Assembly (NCBI RefSeq): GCF_030698175.1 | Contig: NZ_JAUYNT010000020.1 | Coordinates: forward strand, 62,001 to 126,000 | DNA: 64,000 nt | Source: Pseudomonas sp. | GTDB taxonomy: Bacteria; Pseudomonadota; Gammaproteobacteria; Pseudomonadales; Pseudomonadaceae | Reading direction: 5' to 3' | In this document: positions 62,312 to 64,000 of the stretch, in pieces | How the letters are laid out: the number at the start of each line of letters is the position of its first letter | How positions within the stretch are numbered: position 1 is the first letter of the stretch | Notes under the pieces: generated by a model | What the model saw: the letters and a program-made list of their open reading frames with translations, nothing else | Databases searched by the model: none | What the model was told of the DNA's origin: nothing | Translations under genes and position numbers: made by a program

Positions 62312-62873
62312 TGGTTGGATTGGTTGTGGGGGGCGTGGGCGGGGTGGCGGTTGTTGGGAATGGTTGGCCGCTCTCGACTCCAGTGCTCAGGCCTGGAGGT
62401 GGCTCCAGCGCGGTTGTCGGCTTTGCAAACCAAGACTCGTTCGCTGGATCGGCAATGGCCGAGCGTTATAAGATTTTGTGATTATTATATTTTGTTGATT
62501 TCGTCATGAGCTAATTGTTAGAGGGTGTGGTCGGTTTGTTGCTGATAGTTCTTCATTGCGATTCTTCGTTGTGTGTTTATGCTTTTTTAGTATGTGACGT
62601 GCAGGCAGTGTTGTTGTATTAAATTGATAATGGACGGCGGCAAACTGCATCTACTGTTTGCTGTTAATTATGTGACTGATGGAGATATAACTGAAGGTGC
62701 GCGGTGCCGGTGGGTTTGCGTGGGTTGCAGTCGATACAGTGGCAATTGCGCAGGTTGGGTCTAGTCCGGTGGGCATCGTCCGGTGAGTTAGCTGGGGTGT
62801 CCGTGGTTTCTAATGATCAGGCGGTTCTGGCCGGAGGTAGCAAGACACGCTTGGGTTAGCGAGGGAAAACGAC
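62312..62873. other. Non-coding, AT-richer gap between polB and an orphan gene
   Basis: About 560 bp with no convincing open frame. From about 62465 to 62690 it is noticeably AT-rich compared with the neighbours (for example GATTATTATATTTTGTTGAT). I see no repeat, tRNA or terminator in it. It may be relic DNA or hold the promoter of the small gene that follows. Confidence 0.5.
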
Positions 62874-63194
62874 ATGTATGCGCCTGACGAATTACATATT
62901 TTGGCAGCGAGTGCAGGTCTGGATGATGATGAGATTACAGCGCTGTGGCAGCAGGCCCGCCAAGACGCGTTAGATGAGCTCGGCAGCAGCAGTCATCCGC
63001 AATATGATCACGAAACTAATCGACTCATGCTGCGCTCGATAGAGGATACGGCAACTGAAGATGTCCCCTTTAATTTAGTGCCCTGGGTTATGTTTGATAT
63101 CCATATGGGCGCTTTATATGTTGGTGCTCGGCGCGGTATTAAGACGGTCGGTTGTTATATAAAAGAGCATTTGCCTGGCAAGCATGCTGCGTGA
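62874..63194 (+). CDS. Small acidic protein of unknown function
   Basis: 106 residues. The ATG at 62874 is preceded by GAGGGAAAAC. The N-terminal half is helical and acidic (HILAASAGLDDDEITALWQQARQDALDELG), and the C-terminal half is more hydrophobic (FNLVPWVMFDIHMGALYVGA). I know no family. It follows an AT-rich gap and stands alone, so transfer is possible. The ribosome site and codon use make it likely a real gene. Confidence 0.65.
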   Translation: MYAPDELHILAASAGLDDDEITALWQQARQDALDELGSSSHPQYDHETNRLMLRSIEDTATEDVPFNLVPWVMFDIHMGALYVGARRGIKTVGCYIKEHLPGKHAA

Positions 63195-63307
63195 TGCCCT
63201 TTACCCTGGTCTGCACGCGGCTCGCTGAGCAAGGTAAGCGTCCAACGGCCGAGGGCGGTTACTGCCAAGGGGGTAGGGGTATTCGCCGCAGAGAGCAACT
63301 CAGCGGC

Positions 63308-63370
63308 AAACGGTGGGCTGTTCGCTGTAAACGGTGGGCTGCTCGCTACGAATGGCGGACTGTTCGCTGC
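63308..63370. repeat. Three tandem 21-bp units
   Basis: Units at 63308-63328, 63329-63349 and 63350-63370, each like AAACGGTGGGCTGTTCGCTG with one to six changes. They lie in the 233-bp gap between the orphan gene and the cupin gene. Nothing else is seen in this gap. Confidence 0.8.
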
Positions 63371-63427
63371 GCTCCTGAGTCCGCCCTACGTCCGCCCCAC
63401 GCTCACTTTCCACTCCCCACTCGGGGA

Positions 63428-63913
63428 CTACATTTTTTTGTTCCTAGGGTCGTCCGCCGGGTCGCGGAAATTGATCCCCCAGGGGCCCGTGCCGTGGAGC
63501 TGGAGCACGGTTTCCTGATCTCGACTGGCGGCGTACATCGACACGCCGGCGGGAATGATCAGGGTGTCACCCGGTTGATAGGCTTTGGCCTGGGCCGGAT
63601 CGAAGCTGTCGCCGGTGGCGAAGTAGAAGGTGCCCGAGATCACGGTGACGCGTTCGGTAACAGGATGGGTATGCACGCCGATTTTGGTGTTTGCCGGCAG
63701 CTTCAAACGCAGGGTAAAAGGCTCGGCAGTTTTCAGGTCACCTTCAATCACGGCCATCATCGCACCGGGTCCGACCGCCGGAGCCGCGGCCCACTTGAGT
63801 GCGGATGGCGTGGCGACAATCAACCCCGTGTCTTCGGCCAGGGCGGGGGAGGCTAGGAAGGCTGCGCTGAGCAAGGCCAGCGAAACAGCCACAGCTTTGT
63901 GGGTGTTCATCAT
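63428..63913 (-). CDS. Periplasmic cupin-domain protein
   Basis: 161 residues from the ATG at 63913 (GAGGA upstream; another ATG at 63910). Signal peptide ends at ALA (residue 26). The cupin metal motifs are GVHTHPVTERVTVISGTFYF and a later LQLH region, a single-domain cupin. The family includes small secreted enzymes and binding proteins; no substrate can be assigned. Confidence 0.9.
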   Translation of the reverse strand: MMNTHKAVAVSLALLSAAFLASPALAEDTGLIVATPSALKWAAAPAVGPGAMMAVIEGDLKTAEPFTLRLKLPANTKIGVHTHPVTERVTVISGTFYFATGDSFDPAQAKAYQPGDTLIIPAGVSMYAASRDQETVLQLHGTGPWGINFRDPADDPRNKKM

Positions 63914-64000
63914 GGTTTCCTCATGTTTTTGGGAGGAGTGCAACAGAGGCAAACATGGCTTCCAGGCACAGGCGCAAAACCTGCGTGATCAAGCCATACA

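Overview
The window looks like the chromosome of a Pseudomonas species in the broad sense. It is GC-rich, carries many copies of the REP core GCGGATAAATCCGCTCC, and has two gene blocks in the order known from P. aeruginosa: dgcB-etf-gbcAB-glyA-soxBDAG-purU-fdhA, and ychF-pth-rplY-prs-tRNA-Gln-ispE-lolB-TPR-hemA-prfA-prmC-moeB-murI-pagL-phr. The species cannot be fixed from the sequence.

Bases 1-18.7 kb form a glycine betaine catabolic region. GbcA/GbcB demethylate betaine to dimethylglycine. DgcB with an EtfA/EtfB pair takes dimethylglycine to sarcosine, and SoxBDAG takes sarcosine to glycine. GlyA, PurU and FdhA handle glycine and the released one-carbon units. A glutathione S-transferase, a small lipoprotein and a threonine aldolase lie inside the block. 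Bases 19-22.9 kb hold small envelope/stress proteins (DUF3309, ferritin-like, DUF883, CsbD, BON, DUF4398, OmpA). Bases 23-26.1 kb hold a ureohydrolase, a PotF-like binding protein and a divergent LysR regulator.

Bases 26.2-42.7 kb are core housekeeping genes, including one tRNA-Gln(TTG), with unusual details at the starts of hemA and prmC. Bases 42.7-52.2 kb are accessory: a ParD-like/RelE-like toxin-antitoxin pair, an AT-rich cassette with a secreted unknown protein and a decayed 3D-domain gene, an MFS transporter, and a sterol-desaturase-family enzyme behind a Fur-box-like site. All of this lies downstream of an SNF2/SWIM helicase gene, and truncated copies of the 3' end of that gene punctuate the region. 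Bases 52.2-64 kb carry regulators, an EamA exporter, a GGDEF-EAL protein, a metallo-beta-lactamase-fold enzyme, DNA polymerase II, a small orphan protein and a periplasmic cupin.

Two repeat systems run through the window. One is the REP family, with a RAYT transposase gene at 2688-3152. The other is a roughly 265-295 bp MITE-like element that has its own terminal inverted repeats and encloses a REP pair; its ends abut the stop codons of polB and the helicase gene. The strongest candidates for undescribed biology are the helicase 3'-end hot spot, the inverted-repeat-flanked cassette and the REP-containing MITE family.
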